A DNA stretch of 64,000 nucleotides from Chitinophaga chungangae (GCF_017742215.1 NZ_JAGHKP010000001.1:930001-994000); one strand, 5' to 3'; positions 41,300 through 53,278 are shown, numbered from the stretch's first letter. The notes: generated from the letters alone by a model not told the origin. Numbers and translations: made by a program.

Positions 41300-43546
41300 T
41301 TACTTGAATTTCGATTTCAATGCCTGCAATTTCGCCTGGAAGTCGTTGAGCGGCGCTTCTTTCGAAGGTTTGTTCTCACGCCGTTCCCTGCGCTGGCCGC
41401 CACCGCCGCCCGCATTGGGCTCATTGTCTTTCATCGACAACGAAATACGTTTGCGCGCAATATCCACTTCCAGTACCGTTACCGTTACTTTCTGGTTGAG
41501 TTTCACGGCTTCGTTCGGGTTGGAGATGAATTTGTTGGAAAGGTGGGAGATATGTACGAGCCCGTCCTGCTTCACGCCAATGTCTACGAACGCGCCGAAT
41601 GCGGTGATGTTGGTCACCACGCCGGGCAACGTCATGCCGGGGTGTACGTCTTCCATGGTTTTGATGCCTTCGGCGTATTCAAAAATGGCGATCTCGTCGC
41701 GCGGGTCGCGGCTGGGTTTGGCGAGTTCTTTCAGAATGTCTTCCAGCGTGAGCTGTCCTACTTCTTCGCTGATGTATTCCTTTACGTTCACCTTTTTACG
41801 GAGATCGTCGCGGCCGATCAGTTCGGATACGGTGCATTGCTGCCCCGCGGCAATGGCCTGCACCACCGGGTAACGCTCGGGGTGAACCGCGGAATTGTCC
41901 AGCGGGTTGTCGCCGTTTTCGATGCGGAGGAAGCCCGCGCATTGTTCGAAGGCTTTATCGCCGAGGCGGGTCACTTTTTTCAGCTCCTGGCGGTTTTTGA
42001 ACGCGCCGTTTTCCTTGCGGTATTTCACGATGTTTTCAGCAAGGGAGGGGCCGAGACCGGAAACGTACGCCAGCAGGTGTTTGGAGGCGGTGTTGAGGTT
42101 CACGCCCACATTGTTCACGCAGCTCACCACCACGCGGTCCAGGCTTTGTTTGAGATGGCTTTGGTTCACGTCGTGCTGGTATTGCCCTACGCCGATGGCT
42201 TTCGGGTCTATTTTCACCAGTTCTGCCAGCGGGTCTATCAGCCTTCGGCCGATGGATACGGAGCCGCGCACGGTCACGTCTTCGTTGGGGAATTCTTCGC
42301 GGGCCACTTCGGAAGCGGAGTACACGGATGCGCCGCTTTCGTTCACCATGAACACGTTCACTTTTTTGCCGAAGTCGATCTTTTTGATGAAATCTTCGGT
42401 TTCGCGGCCCGCGGTACCGTTGCCCACGGCAATGGCCTGGATGTCGTATTTGTTCACCCAGTTGCGGAGCAGGTGCTCGGCGTCCTGCGCTTTGTAGTTT
42501 TTTTCGAGGGGAAATATCACGTCGTGCGCGAGCATATTGCCCTGGTTGTCCAGCGCAACGGTTTTACAGCCGGTACGGTAACCCGGGTCCACCGCGATCA
42601 CGGCTTTCGGGCCGAGCGGGGCTGCAAGCAGCAGCTGGCGCAGGTTTTCGGCAAACACTTCAATGGCTTCGTTATCCGCTTTTTCTTTCGCAGCGGCACG
42701 GCTTTCGTTTTCGAGCGAAGGGCGAAGCAGGCGTTTGTAAGCATCGGCGGCGGCTTTTTCAACCTGCTGGCTGGCGGGCCCGTTGCCGGTCACGAATTGT
42801 TTGATGATTATGTTTTGCGCTTCTTCCTCTTCCGGAGAAATATTGCCGAAAAGAATGCCTTCGGCTTCGGCGCGCAGAATGGCCAGCACCCGGTGCGAAG
42901 GAATGGAGTGCAGCTCTTCGGAAAAGTCGAAATAGTCTTTGTATTTCACGCCTTCCGTTTCTTTGCCTTCGATCACTTTGGAGCTGAACTTGGCGGTATG
43001 GGTGAAGAGCTTGCGCAATTTGTCGCGCAGCTCCGCGTTTTCGTTGATCCTTTCCGCGATGATGTCACGGGCGCCTTTCAGCGCTTCGTCCCCGGACGCC
43101 ACCTGTTCGTTGATGTAGGTTTTGGCCGCTTCGTCTATCTCGCCGGCCTCCTGCGCCATAAGGAGGTCCGCCAGCGGCTCGAGACCTTTTTCGATAGCCG
43201 CCATGGCGCGGGTCTTGCGTTTCGGCTTGTAGGGGAGATACATATCTTCCAGCTCGGTAAGCACCCAGCTGGCTTCCAGTTTGGCGAGCAGCTCGTCGGT
43301 CATTTTACCCTGCTCGGTGATGGTTTTGATGATGAATGCCCGGCGGTCGTCCACTTCCTGGTAGCGTTTGCCCAGGTCTTCCACTTTGCCGATCTGCACC
43401 TCGTCCAGGCTGCCGGTCTGCTCCTTCCGGTAACGGCTGATAAAGGGGACGGTGGAGCCTTCTGCCAGCAAGCTCATGGTATTCTCAGCCTGCTTCATCG
43501 AAATGTTCAGTTCCGCAGAAATGAGGGCCACGTGTTTCGGATTCAT
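41300..43546 (-). CDS. tex: Tex-family RNA-binding transcription accessory protein
   Basis: A 748-residue protein matching the whole Tex family: N-terminal Tex HTH-like region, a central YqgF/RuvX-like RNase H fold (VIAVDPGYRTGCKTVALD), helix-hairpin-helix motifs (LAYVSGLGPSLAENIV) and a C-terminal S1 RNA-binding domain (GVVTNITAFGAFVDIGVKQDGLVHISHL). A short Arg/Gly-rich tail (GGGGGQRRERR) follows. Tex acts on transcribing RNA polymerase and binds RNA. It is monocistronic, with a good promoter upstream and a shared terminator downstream. Confidence 0.95.
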   Translation of the reverse strand: MNPKHVALISAELNISMKQAENTMSLLAEGSTVPFISRYRKEQTGSLDEVQIGKVEDLGKRYQEVDDRRAFIIKTITEQGKMTDELLAKLEASWVLTELEDMYLPYKPKRKTRAMAAIEKGLEPLADLLMAQEAGEIDEAAKTYINEQVASGDEALKGARDIIAERINENAELRDKLRKLFTHTAKFSSKVIEGKETEGVKYKDYFDFSEELHSIPSHRVLAILRAEAEGILFGNISPEEEEAQNIIIKQFVTGNGPASQQVEKAAADAYKRLLRPSLENESRAAAKEKADNEAIEVFAENLRQLLLAAPLGPKAVIAVDPGYRTGCKTVALDNQGNMLAHDVIFPLEKNYKAQDAEHLLRNWVNKYDIQAIAVGNGTAGRETEDFIKKIDFGKKVNVFMVNESGASVYSASEVAREEFPNEDVTVRGSVSIGRRLIDPLAELVKIDPKAIGVGQYQHDVNQSHLKQSLDRVVVSCVNNVGVNLNTASKHLLAYVSGLGPSLAENIVKYRKENGAFKNRQELKKVTRLGDKAFEQCAGFLRIENGDNPLDNSAVHPERYPVVQAIAAGQQCTVSELIGRDDLRKKVNVKEYISEEVGQLTLEDILKELAKPSRDPRDEIAIFEYAEGIKTMEDVHPGMTLPGVVTNITAFGAFVDIGVKQDGLVHISHLSNKFISNPNEAVKLNQKVTVTVLEVDIARKRISLSMKDNEPNAGGGGGQRRERRENKPSKEAPLNDFQAKLQALKSKFK

Positions 43547-43577
43547 ATTCGTTTCTTTTGTGATTTTACTAAGGCCG

Positions 43578-43608
43578 CAAAGCTAATTAAATTGGCTATT
43601 CCGCCAAG
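43578..43608 (-). promoter_or_regulatory. Promoter of tex
   Basis: On the minus strand, CTTG (43605-43608), a 19-base spacer and TAGCTTTG (43578-43585). The -7 box matches TAnnTTTG exactly and the -33 box at three of four bases. The start codon is 31 bases downstream. Confidence 0.6.
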
Positions 43609-43692
43609 AAAAAGAAATTAACAATACCCCGCCTTTTCCCGCATATCCTGAAATTGCATTATTTTACCGCTTCTTAGTTAATATTTAATGTT

Positions 43693-44457
43693 ATGCAGCC
43701 GGAACAAGCCTTCAGCAGATTATTACAGATTATGGACGACCTGCGGGAAAAATGCCCCTGGGACAGGAAGCAGACCATCCAGTCGCTGCGGCAGCTCACT
43801 ATCGAGGAATTGTACGAGCTGGCGGACGCCATTACCGGGGAAGATTTTAAAGGCATCAAAGAGGAACTGGGCGACCTGCTGCTGCATATCGTGTTTTATG
43901 CCAAGATCGGCGCGGAACAACGGCAATTTACGATCACCGACGTGATCAACGGCATTTGCGATAAACTGGTGGCCCGGCACCCGCATATTTACGGGGACGT
44001 AAAGGTGGAAAACGAAGAACAGGTGAAGCAGAACTGGGAAAAACTGAAGCTGAAGGAAGGAAAAACGTCTGTGCTGGGCGGCGTGCCCGCCTCGCTGCCC
44101 GCGCTGGTAAAAGCCATGCGCCTGCAGGAAAAGGCGAAACAGGTGGGGTTTGAATGGGAAAACCGCGGCCAGGTGTGGGATAAAGTGGAAGAGGAAATGC
44201 GGGAGCTGAAGGAAGCCGTCGAAAAAGGCGAAGAAGGGGAAATAGAGGCTGAATTCGGCGACCTGGTGTTTTCGCTGGTAAACTACAGCCGGTTTTTGAA
44301 AACAGACGCTGAAAACGCCCTGGAACGCACCAACAAAAAATTCATCCGCCGCTTTCAGCGAATGGAAGAAATGGCGGCCGAGAGCGGCAAACGGCTCGAC
44401 GAAATGAGCCTCACCGAAATGGACGGGCTCTGGAACAAAATAAAGGAAGGCGAATAA
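43693..44457 (+). CDS. mazG: Nucleoside triphosphate pyrophosphohydrolase MazG
   Basis: A 254-residue protein with two MazG domains, the usual length. The metal-binding motif of the first is seen in EELYELADAITGEDFKGI followed by EELGDLLLHIVF, and the second in EEMRELKEAV and EAEFGDLVFSLVNY. It hydrolyses nucleoside triphosphates to monophosphate and pyrophosphate and helps to remove non-canonical nucleotides. The histidine kinase starts 4 bases after the stop, which indicates one transcript and probably coupled translation. Confidence 0.95.
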   Translation: MQPEQAFSRLLQIMDDLREKCPWDRKQTIQSLRQLTIEELYELADAITGEDFKGIKEELGDLLLHIVFYAKIGAEQRQFTITDVINGICDKLVARHPHIYGDVKVENEEQVKQNWEKLKLKEGKTSVLGGVPASLPALVKAMRLQEKAKQVGFEWENRGQVWDKVEEEMRELKEAVEKGEEGEIEAEFGDLVFSLVNYSRFLKTDAENALERTNKKFIRRFQRMEEMAAESGKRLDEMSLTEMDGLWNKIKEGE

Positions 44458-44461
44458 ACAT

Positions 44462-47400
44462 ATGCTCGATCTGAGGGAAATAAGGTTTTTTATCCTGCGG
44501 AACGGCTACCTGCTCATTATTGCGGCGTGGCTGTTCACGTTCGCGTTCCTGTTCAACAACTACTGGAGTTATTATTCTTCCCCCCACGGCGTGCAGCGCA
44601 GCCTGGAAAGCGACATTGCAGGCAGGCAGGAAGCTTTTGCGGACCTGGCGGCGGATACGGCGCGGGTGAACAGCCTTTTCCGGGGCGATTTTAACCAGGA
44701 AACGGTGGAAGACATTGCGGGGGAAAACTTCTTTGTGTTCGCCTACGATTCGTTGGAATACGGCCCCCGCCTGCGTTTCTGGAGCACCAGCTCCGTACAG
44801 CCGCCGGTGGACGATGTTTTTTCCCCCGGCGTAACCTTTATGCGGCTTGCCAACGGTTATTACGTGGTGATCTGCCACAAAGCCGCCCCCGAGAAGTACC
44901 TCATTGGTCTTATTCCCGTCAAAAAGGAATTCGCGATCACCAACGATTATCTCGGCAACTCGTTTTACGGCCGCCCGGCCATCGGCCCGGAATACACCAT
45001 CCAGAACCGCCCGCCCGGCCTGCCCGTGCTCGACGCGAACAAAACCATCCTGTTCTACCTGCACTACGACCCGAACAAATCCAACGATTCGCCCAGTCTT
45101 GCCAGCGTACTGCTGCTTACCCTGGGCTGCATCTGCGTGTTCATATTCATCAACCTTTTTGCCACACTGATGGCCAAAAAGCTCACCCCGGGCTGGGGAT
45201 TTCTTTTCCTGCTGGTAGTGGTAGCCGGTTTCCGGCTATTGACCTATCTCTATCGTTTCCCGATAGACCTTAGCACGCTGAACCTTTTCCAGCCAACGAT
45301 CTACGCGAAAGACGACGTGTTCCGCAGCCTGGGCGACCTTTCGCTGAACGTGCTGCTCACCTTCTGGCTGATCCTCTTTTTCCGCCAGCATGTGCGCACC
45401 ATTCACCCGCCCGTGCTGGGCAAAAAATGGCAAAGCTGGCTCATTATCGGCGCGGCAGGCCTCGTGATGTTCATCGCCGGGCAATTCCTGCTCGACCTGA
45501 TCCGCAGCCTCGTGATCGATTCTAAAATTTCGTACGACGTTACCAACTTTTTCAGCCTCAACGAATACAGCGTGATCGGCAGCATGAGCCTCGGTTTTAT
45601 CGCCATCAGCTTCCTGTTTTTCTCGCAGATCGTCAACTATTTGCTGAACCAGCTCACCGATTTCCAGTACCGCACCAAATACATTTCACTGGCCGTGGTA
45701 GGGCTTATCTGGCTGGCGTTCCGCTTCAATCTGCCCGATTTTGGCGCCTCCGGCGTGCTCATGTTATGGCTGCTGGCATATGTGGTGATACTCGACCTGC
45801 TGGAGCTGCGTTTTTCCGGCAATTCCGCCACGCTGCCCTTCATCATGTGGATGCTGATGATGACGGTGACCACCTCCGCCGTGCTCATTTATTACAACAA
45901 CCAGAAAGAATTGTCCACCCGCCTGCGCGTCGCGCAAAACCTCTCCAAGCAGCGCGATCCGTACATCGAAACATTGCTCAACGACGTAGGGGAGCGGCTC
46001 ACCAAAGATTCTTTCGTGCGCCAGTATTTCCAGACGCCCACTCGGAACTATAAACAAAGACTGGAAGCGTCGCTGCGCGAAAAATATTTCTCGCGTTACC
46101 TCAGCCGCTTTCAACTTACCTTTTACACCTACGACGCCGAAGGCCAGCCGCTTTACAACGGCGACCCCGTGCCGTTCGTAGCCCTGCAGGGCCGCATCAT
46201 GGGCAACACGCTTGCGCATGTGCTGGGCAACGACCTGTATTACGATGAACGCAGTTTCCGCGACTACAGTTATATCGGCAAAAAGGAATTTACAGGCCCG
46301 GAGGGTCTGCCCGTCGGTTACCTGTTCTATGAAGTACGGTCCGAATCGGAGATCGCGCAGCCGGACCGTTTATACCCCGAACTGCTCATCGAAGCGGGGG
46401 CAGACGATGTGGGACAGGAGCTCACCGAGCAATATTCCTACGCCGTGTACGACAAAGGCGTGCTGGTGAACAACCACGGCAATTATCCTTTTAAAACGAC
46501 GCTGGCCCCGCATGAGCTGCCCGTTGCGGATATTGTGGTGGAAGAAATAGAGAACAATTCGATGCTGTATTACCGGGCCTCGAAAGACAAAGTGGTGGTG
46601 ATGGTGCGCAAAATGGCGAACTTCCTGGAATTCATCACGTTGTTCGCTTACATGTTCTGTTTGTTCCTGCTGATCATTGCCGTGTACAGCCTGCTGGACC
46701 TGCTGATCAAAGCGAGGCTCCGCATGTCTAACCTGCGCGTGCTGGTAAAACTGAGCATCCGCATGAAAGTGCAGACCACTATCATCGGCGCGGTGGTATT
46801 CGCTTTCCTCGCGCTGGGCCTGGCCACCATCCTGTTTTTCTATGGCCGTTACCGTGCAGAGAACGCTGAAAAGCTGAGCAACACCGTGCATAGCATCGGC
46901 GCCGATATTGAAGAGGAATTTTACACCCTCCGACAATTCGACGAAATGGACATGCTCTACGATTCCATTTTCGTGACGCGGCTTTCCGCCTCTGTAGCCG
47001 ATATCGCGACGGAACACAACGTAGACATCAACATTTATGATACCGACGGGCAGCTGCAACTTTCCGCGCAGCCGCTGATGATAGAAAAGGGATTGTTGTC
47101 TGAAGCCATGAACCCGCTGGCGTTTTACCAGCTGAGCCGGCTCAACAAGATCCAGTACATCCAGGAAGAGCGCATCGGCAATATGAAGTACATCAGCGGT
47201 TATGTGCCGCTGCGCAGCCAGGGGCGCGTGTTTGCGTACCTTAACGTGCCTTATTTCGCGACGCAGACGGAGCTGAACCAGCAGATCTCCACCTTCCTCG
47301 TGGCGCTGATCAACATCAACGCCTTCATTTTCCTGATCGCGGGCATGCTGGTGCTGCTGATCTCCAACACCATCACCAAATCGTTTTCGCTCATCACCAA

Positions 47401-48223
47401 CAAACTGCGCAGCGTAAACCTGGGGCAGCACAACGAACAGATCCAGTGGGACAACGACGACGAGATCGGCCTGCTGGTGGCGGAATACAACAAAATGGTG
47501 CAAAAGCTGGAAGTGAGCGCCGAAATGCTGGCGAAAAGCGAAAGAGAAGGGGCCTGGCGCGAAATGGCGCGGCAGGTGGCGCATGAGATCAAGAACCCGC
47601 TCACGCCCATGAAACTGAGCATTCAATACCTGCAGCGCGCCATCGCCAACGATTCCCCGGATGTAAAAGCGCTGTCGCGCAATGTGGCGAACACGCTGGT
47701 GGAACAGATCGAGCACCTGTCCAACATCGCGTCGGACTTTGCGGCGTTTGCGCATATCACGAAGGTGAACAACGAAGTGTTTTCGCTGGGCGAAGTGCTG
47801 CAATCCGTTACAGCGCTGTATATGAGCAGCCCCGAATGTCATATCTATTATGAGCGGCAGGACAAACCGTACCTGATCGACGCGGATAAAACGCAGATCA
47901 ACCGCGTGTTCACCAACCTGCTGCAAAACGCCATCCAGGCCATTCCCGAAGGGCAGGAAGGGCATGTGGCCATCAGCGTCCATGAAGAAGAAAACGAAGA
48001 CGGCGAATCGGTGGTAGTGGAGGTGATAGACAATGGCACCGGCATTCCGCCGGAAGTACAGCCGAAAATATTCGTGCCGAACTTCACGACGAAATCTTCC
48101 GGTACGGGCCTGGGCCTTGCGATGTGTAAAAACATTGTAGAACAGGCGGGCGGGGAGATCTGGTTCAAAACCACGCCTGGCACAGGCACTACGTTCTTCG
48201 TACGTTTGCCGCTGGTGCCGTGA
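44462..48223 (+). CDS. Very large NtrY-like membrane histidine kinase
   Basis: A 1253-residue sensor kinase, much larger than typical. About eight membrane helices fill the first 480 residues (e.g. LLIIAAWLFTFAFLF; VLLLTLGCICVFIFINLF), with an extracytoplasmic part between the first two, followed by a large soluble region and further helices near 720 and 780. Then come a helix at about 945, a HAMP linker (SFSLITNKLRSVNLGQ), the HisKA box with phospho-acceptor His1041 in HEIKNPLTPMK, and the ATPase domain (N box NLLQNAIQAI, G1 DNGTGIPPE, G2 GTGLGLAM). The HEIKNPLTP form is that of NtrY kinases. No response regulator is adjacent. Its last 35 bases overlap a convergent gene. Confidence 0.9.
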   Translation: MLDLREIRFFILRNGYLLIIAAWLFTFAFLFNNYWSYYSSPHGVQRSLESDIAGRQEAFADLAADTARVNSLFRGDFNQETVEDIAGENFFVFAYDSLEYGPRLRFWSTSSVQPPVDDVFSPGVTFMRLANGYYVVICHKAAPEKYLIGLIPVKKEFAITNDYLGNSFYGRPAIGPEYTIQNRPPGLPVLDANKTILFYLHYDPNKSNDSPSLASVLLLTLGCICVFIFINLFATLMAKKLTPGWGFLFLLVVVAGFRLLTYLYRFPIDLSTLNLFQPTIYAKDDVFRSLGDLSLNVLLTFWLILFFRQHVRTIHPPVLGKKWQSWLIIGAAGLVMFIAGQFLLDLIRSLVIDSKISYDVTNFFSLNEYSVIGSMSLGFIAISFLFFSQIVNYLLNQLTDFQYRTKYISLAVVGLIWLAFRFNLPDFGASGVLMLWLLAYVVILDLLELRFSGNSATLPFIMWMLMMTVTTSAVLIYYNNQKELSTRLRVAQNLSKQRDPYIETLLNDVGERLTKDSFVRQYFQTPTRNYKQRLEASLREKYFSRYLSRFQLTFYTYDAEGQPLYNGDPVPFVALQGRIMGNTLAHVLGNDLYYDERSFRDYSYIGKKEFTGPEGLPVGYLFYEVRSESEIAQPDRLYPELLIEAGADDVGQELTEQYSYAVYDKGVLVNNHGNYPFKTTLAPHELPVADIVVEEIENNSMLYYRASKDKVVVMVRKMANFLEFITLFAYMFCLFLLIIAVYSLLDLLIKARLRMSNLRVLVKLSIRMKVQTTIIGAVVFAFLALGLATILFFYGRYRAENAEKLSNTVHSIGADIEEEFYTLRQFDEMDMLYDSIFVTRLSASVADIATEHNVDINIYDTDGQLQLSAQPLMIEKGLLSEAMNPLAFYQLSRLNKIQYIQEERIGNMKYISGYVPLRSQGRVFAYLNVPYFATQTELNQQISTFLVALININAFIFLIAGMLVLLISNTITKSFSLITNKLRSVNLGQHNEQIQWDNDDEIGLLVAEYNKMVQKLEVSAEMLAKSEREGAWREMARQVAHEIKNPLTPMKLSIQYLQRAIANDSPDVKALSRNVANTLVEQIEHLSNIASDFAAFAHITKVNNEVFSLGEVLQSVTALYMSSPECHIYYERQDKPYLIDADKTQINRVFTNLLQNAIQAIPEGQEGHVAISVHEEENEDGESVVVEVIDNGTGIPPEVQPKIFVPNFTTKSSGTGLGLAMCKNIVEQAGGEIWFKTTPGTGTTFFVRLPLVP

Positions 48224-48599
48224 CGGTTATTTTTTCGGCTTTGGCGGTGCCATCCGTCAGCTCCGATTTCAGGAATTCTTTTCTGAAGAAAAAATGCAGC
48301 ACTTTCGAACCGCTTCCTTCCGATAACGGGAAAGCGTCTACGAATTTCCAGCCCAGGGAACCCATGTAATTCAATGCGTCCACCACGGAATTGAAATTCT
48401 TCGCCTTGCCCAGCTCGTCTTTGATGCGGGCGTCTTTAAATTCAAAGAACTTTTTTTCCTGCCCGAAGTCGATCTCGATGGTCACTTTGGTGCTGAACAT
48501 TTTGGCGGTCGCGATCAGTTCGCAGTACTTTTCCACTTTTTCCTGGGCGTATGTGTTGGCGGATAACAGGATCAGCGAGAAGAAGATGATCTTTTTCAT
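48189..48599 (-). CDS. Small exported protein, unknown function
   Basis: A 136-residue protein with a clear signal peptide (IIFFSLILLSANTYAQ). The mature part mixes helix and strand (VTIEIDFGQEKKFFEF; LNYMGSLGWKFVDAF) and ends in a Thr/Ala-rich tail. No domain was recognised, though the 'nYMgslGWkfv' pattern is frequent in small Bacteroidota secreted proteins. The tail is encoded within the 3' end of the kinase gene on the other strand, so that part of the sequence is constrained by both. Function unknown. Confidence 0.7.
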   Translation of the reverse strand: MKKIIFFSLILLSANTYAQEKVEKYCELIATAKMFSTKVTIEIDFGQEKKFFEFKDARIKDELGKAKNFNSVVDALNYMGSLGWKFVDAFPLSEGSGSKVLHFFFRKEFLKSELTDGTAKAEKITVTAPAANVRRT

Positions 48600-48798
48600 A
48601 GTGTTTAATGTGGGTTATTTAAGTCAGGTTTCGGAAAACGCTAAGGTAGGTAATTGCGGGTTTGCCGGGATACCGGGAAACCCGTATTTTCCGGTACCGG
48701 TATACGTGGAAGATAAAAACAGCCGGCGCTGGACTAGCCCGTGGGGATGTGCTTGGGGGCGGACTTACCGATGTTCCGGTATACATAAAAGAAACAAA
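48600..48798. other. Gene-free stretch with small hairpins
   Basis: No coding region was found. CGGGTTT (48658-48664) pairs with AAACCCG (48678-48684), enclosing a second CCGG/CCGG hairpin, and CCGGTATAC occurs twice (48697-48705 and 48776-48784). No promoter match was recognised. The stretch could hold the start region of the minus-strand gene or an unannotated small RNA. Confidence 0.3.
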
Positions 48799-48835
48799 AA
48801 GGCCGTTCCGGCATAATGCGGAACGGCCTTTAATA
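48799..48835. terminator. Terminator of the DUF177-rpmF-plsX operon
   Basis: A 12-bp perfect stem, AAGGCCGTTCCG with CGGAACGGCCTT, around an eight-base loop; read on the minus strand it is followed by a T-run. It lies 16 bases after the plsX stop. Confidence 0.85.
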
Positions 48836-48850
48836 TTTTACCGTGTCTGG

Positions 48851-49804
48851 TTATCCTTCTTTGGTAACGACGAAACTTTCTTTGATCTTATCGAGCAGTT
48901 TGCTTTCGATCATTTGTTTGGCGAGAACGATCATATTGGAGAAAGCCCTTGCGCCGGAAATGCCGTGACCGATGATCACGGGCTCGGCTACGCCGAGAAC
49001 GGGCGTGCCGCCATATTGCTCGAAATCGAATTTATCGATGTATTCGTCTTTGATATTGCGGCGAACGGCCACATCGTGGAACGATTCCGCCATTTTCAGC
49101 ACTACGTTGCCGGTGAAACCTTCGCAAACGATCACGTCTACGTGGTCTTTAAAGATATCGCGGCCTTCCACGTTGCCAATGAAATTGATCTGCGTGTTTT
49201 CTTTCAGCAGGGGGTAGGTGGCCTGGGCGAGGAGGTTTCCTTTTCCTTCTTCTTCACCGATATTCAGCAGGCCGACCTTCGGTGAAGTGGTGCCCATGAT
49301 GTATTGGGAATAGAGGGAACCGAGAACGGCGAACTGCGCCAGGTTTTCGGGCTTGCAATCCGCGTTGATGCCCACATCCAGCAATAGACCCAAAGAACCG
49401 TTCTCGCGGGGGAGAATGGTGGAAATGGTAGGCCGCTGGACGCCTTCGATAAGTTTGATGGAATAGATGGCGCCCACCATCATAGCGCCGGTATTGCCGG
49501 CACTGATGAAAGCGTCGATCTTTTTATTCTGCAGGAGATAAAAGCCGATGGAGATGGAAGATTGCGGCTTTTCCTTGAGTGCTTTGGTAGGATGTTCATT
49601 CATCCCGATGATCTGGGATGAATGAACGACTGTATATCTTGACTGGTCCAACTGCGCGCCGGCGAGCAATGGTGTTAAGACTTGCTCATCACCAATCAGC
49701 ACGAGGTGCGCATCTGTTGCCACACTGCTTAAAAATAACTGTACTCCTTTTACTGCTTCTACGGGGGCGTAATCGCCGCCCATCATATCAAGCCCGATTC
49801 TCAT
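48851..49804 (-). CDS. plsX: Phosphate acyltransferase PlsX
   Basis: A 317-residue enzyme that makes acyl-phosphate from acyl-ACP, the first step of the PlsX/PlsY route to lysophosphatidic acid. The family start MRIGLDMMGGDYAP, the central SAGNTGAMM loop and VVCEGFTGNVVLK-type segment (here VIVCEGFTGNVVL) are all present and the length is normal. It is the last gene after the L32 gene, with a 48-base gap, in the common order DUF177-rpmF-plsX that links ribosome and membrane-lipid synthesis. A terminator follows. Confidence 0.96.
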   Translation of the reverse strand: MRIGLDMMGGDYAPVEAVKGVQLFLSSVATDAHLVLIGDEQVLTPLLAGAQLDQSRYTVVHSSQIIGMNEHPTKALKEKPQSSISIGFYLLQNKKIDAFISAGNTGAMMVGAIYSIKLIEGVQRPTISTILPRENGSLGLLLDVGINADCKPENLAQFAVLGSLYSQYIMGTTSPKVGLLNIGEEEGKGNLLAQATYPLLKENTQINFIGNVEGRDIFKDHVDVIVCEGFTGNVVLKMAESFHDVAVRRNIKDEYIDKFDFEQYGGTPVLGVAEPVIIGHGISGARAFSNMIVLAKQMIESKLLDKIKESFVVTKEG

Positions 49805-49852
49805 GAAACTGCTGTTTGTCTGTTAGCTCGGGGGTAAAATTAGTAAAAATTA

Positions 49853-50047
49853 TTATTTAGCAGCTGCTTGTTTTTCCAAAACAACTTTTCCTTTGTAGAA
49901 CAGTTTGTTCTCTACCCAATGAGCACGGTGTCTCAGGTGCACTTCGCCGGTAGCGCTGTCTGTGCTTAAAGTGTCAGCAACTGCCTTGTAATGCGTCCTT
50001 CTCTTGGCTGATCTTTGTTGCGAGTGTCTGCGTTTAGGATTCGGCAT
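49853..50047 (-). CDS. rpmF: Ribosomal protein bL32
   Basis: A 64-residue basic protein starting MPNPKRRHSQQRSAKRRTHY, the universal L32 opening. It belongs to the large ribosomal subunit. It contains no cysteine at all, so it is the zinc-independent form and cannot carry the four-Cys ribbon found in some L32 proteins. It lies between the DUF177 and plsX genes, 33 bases after the former, as in many bacteria. Confidence 0.97.
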   Translation of the reverse strand: MPNPKRRHSQQRSAKRRTHYKAVADTLSTDSATGEVHLRHRAHWVENKLFYKGKVVLEKQAAAK

Positions 50048-50080
50048 CTTATTTAATTTTTAATTGTCTACGTTTTTATT

Positions 50081-50617
50081 TTAATTGTCCCTGAATTTCT
50101 CCAATCCTTTCCAGATCGGGTTGGTGTCGTCGTCGCCCGGTTTGTTCATTTTAGCCAGCATCTCCAGCACTTTCGGGTCGCAGCCGCTGGTACCGTCCGG
50201 ATTGTCCGGGTGGATGCGCTGCATCGGGATGCTCAGGTTGATGAACTCGTACACGAGGTCCGCCACGTTCAGGTGGCTTTCGGTCCGGCTGATATACGTC
50301 ACATCCGGGTCCTCATCCGTGTTCATCTCCCCGGGATTATCCACCAGTTTGATCACCTGGTTGAAATCGTCCCATAACTGCATCTCGAAAGGCTGGCCGC
50401 AACGGTCGCAGGTAACGGTTACCGTACCCCCGACCTCGAATTTCAACAGGAAAAAACCCGTTTTCTTATCAAATTGTAACTTTACAGTGGCGTTACAGTT
50501 CGAGAAATCCTGCTGACCGTAGTTCTCAAAGAAACTGTCAGTGATCTGGTATTGGAATGTATGCACTCCGGGCGTCAGACCTACAAAAGCTATGTCGAAT
50601 TCGCGGAGATGCTTCAT
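50081..50617 (-). CDS. DUF177 (YceD-like) rRNA-processing-associated protein
   Basis: A 178-residue protein of the DUF177 family, which in other organisms is linked to 23S rRNA maturation and always precedes rpmF. The family core with VTCDRCGQPFE (a CxxC pair) and the later IHPDNPDGTSGCDP-like segment (Cys present) are seen. The frame runs up to 50647, but the promoter -7 box lies at 50645-50652, so the ATG at 50617 (MKHLREFDIAFVGL) is the real start. First gene of the operon DUF177-rpmF-plsX. Confidence 0.9.
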   Translation of the reverse strand: MKHLREFDIAFVGLTPGVHTFQYQITDSFFENYGQQDFSNCNATVKLQFDKKTGFFLLKFEVGGTVTVTCDRCGQPFEMQLWDDFNQVIKLVDNPGEMNTDEDPDVTYISRTESHLNVADLVYEFINLSIPMQRIHPDNPDGTSGCDPKVLEMLAKMNKPGDDDTNPIWKGLEKFRDN

Positions 50618-50644
50618 ATCTAAAACCTCACTTTTAGAGGGATG

Positions 50645-50674
50645 CAAAGGTAATCAAATATTCTCAAAAGCAAA
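50645..50674 (-). promoter_or_regulatory. Promoter of the DUF177-rpmF-plsX operon
   Basis: On the minus strand, TTTG (50671-50674), an 18-base spacer and TACCTTTG (50645-50652): exact matches to both Bacteroidota boxes. The chosen start codon is 27 bases downstream. Confidence 0.7.
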
Positions 50675-50765
50675 AATTTCCTACTTTTGCTGATTGTCAA
50701 TCAGGTATTATATATGAAAATATATAAAAATGTCAGATATTTAGAGATAGATACTTCCGTCAAAA

Positions 50766-50798
50766 TTAATAACTTCACACAGTACTCGGATAATTTTG
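50766..50798 (+). promoter_or_regulatory. Possible promoter of the hybrid histidine kinase
   Basis: TAATTTTG at 50791-50798 is an exact -7 box 14 bases before the start codon; the best -33 candidate, TTAA at 50766-50769, matches poorly. Another exact -7 box, TACTTTTG, lies at 50682-50689 without a clear partner. The 195-base gap before this gene holds no coding region. Confidence 0.3.
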
Positions 50799-50812
50799 TT
50801 GTTTAATGCCTT

Positions 50813-53274
<2,462 letters not shown>

Positions 53275-53278
<4 letters not shown>

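Noticed and set aside
41294..43621. 775-codon open frame on the plus strand opposite tex
   Set aside because: It is the mirror of the tex coding frame in G+C-rich DNA; the translated product is rich in His, Phe and Arg and has no recognisable domain, whereas tex is a full-length match on the other strand.
46370..47983. 537-codon open frame opposite the NtrY-like kinase
   Set aside because: Shadow of the kinase frame; His/Asp/Val-rich composition without any motif.
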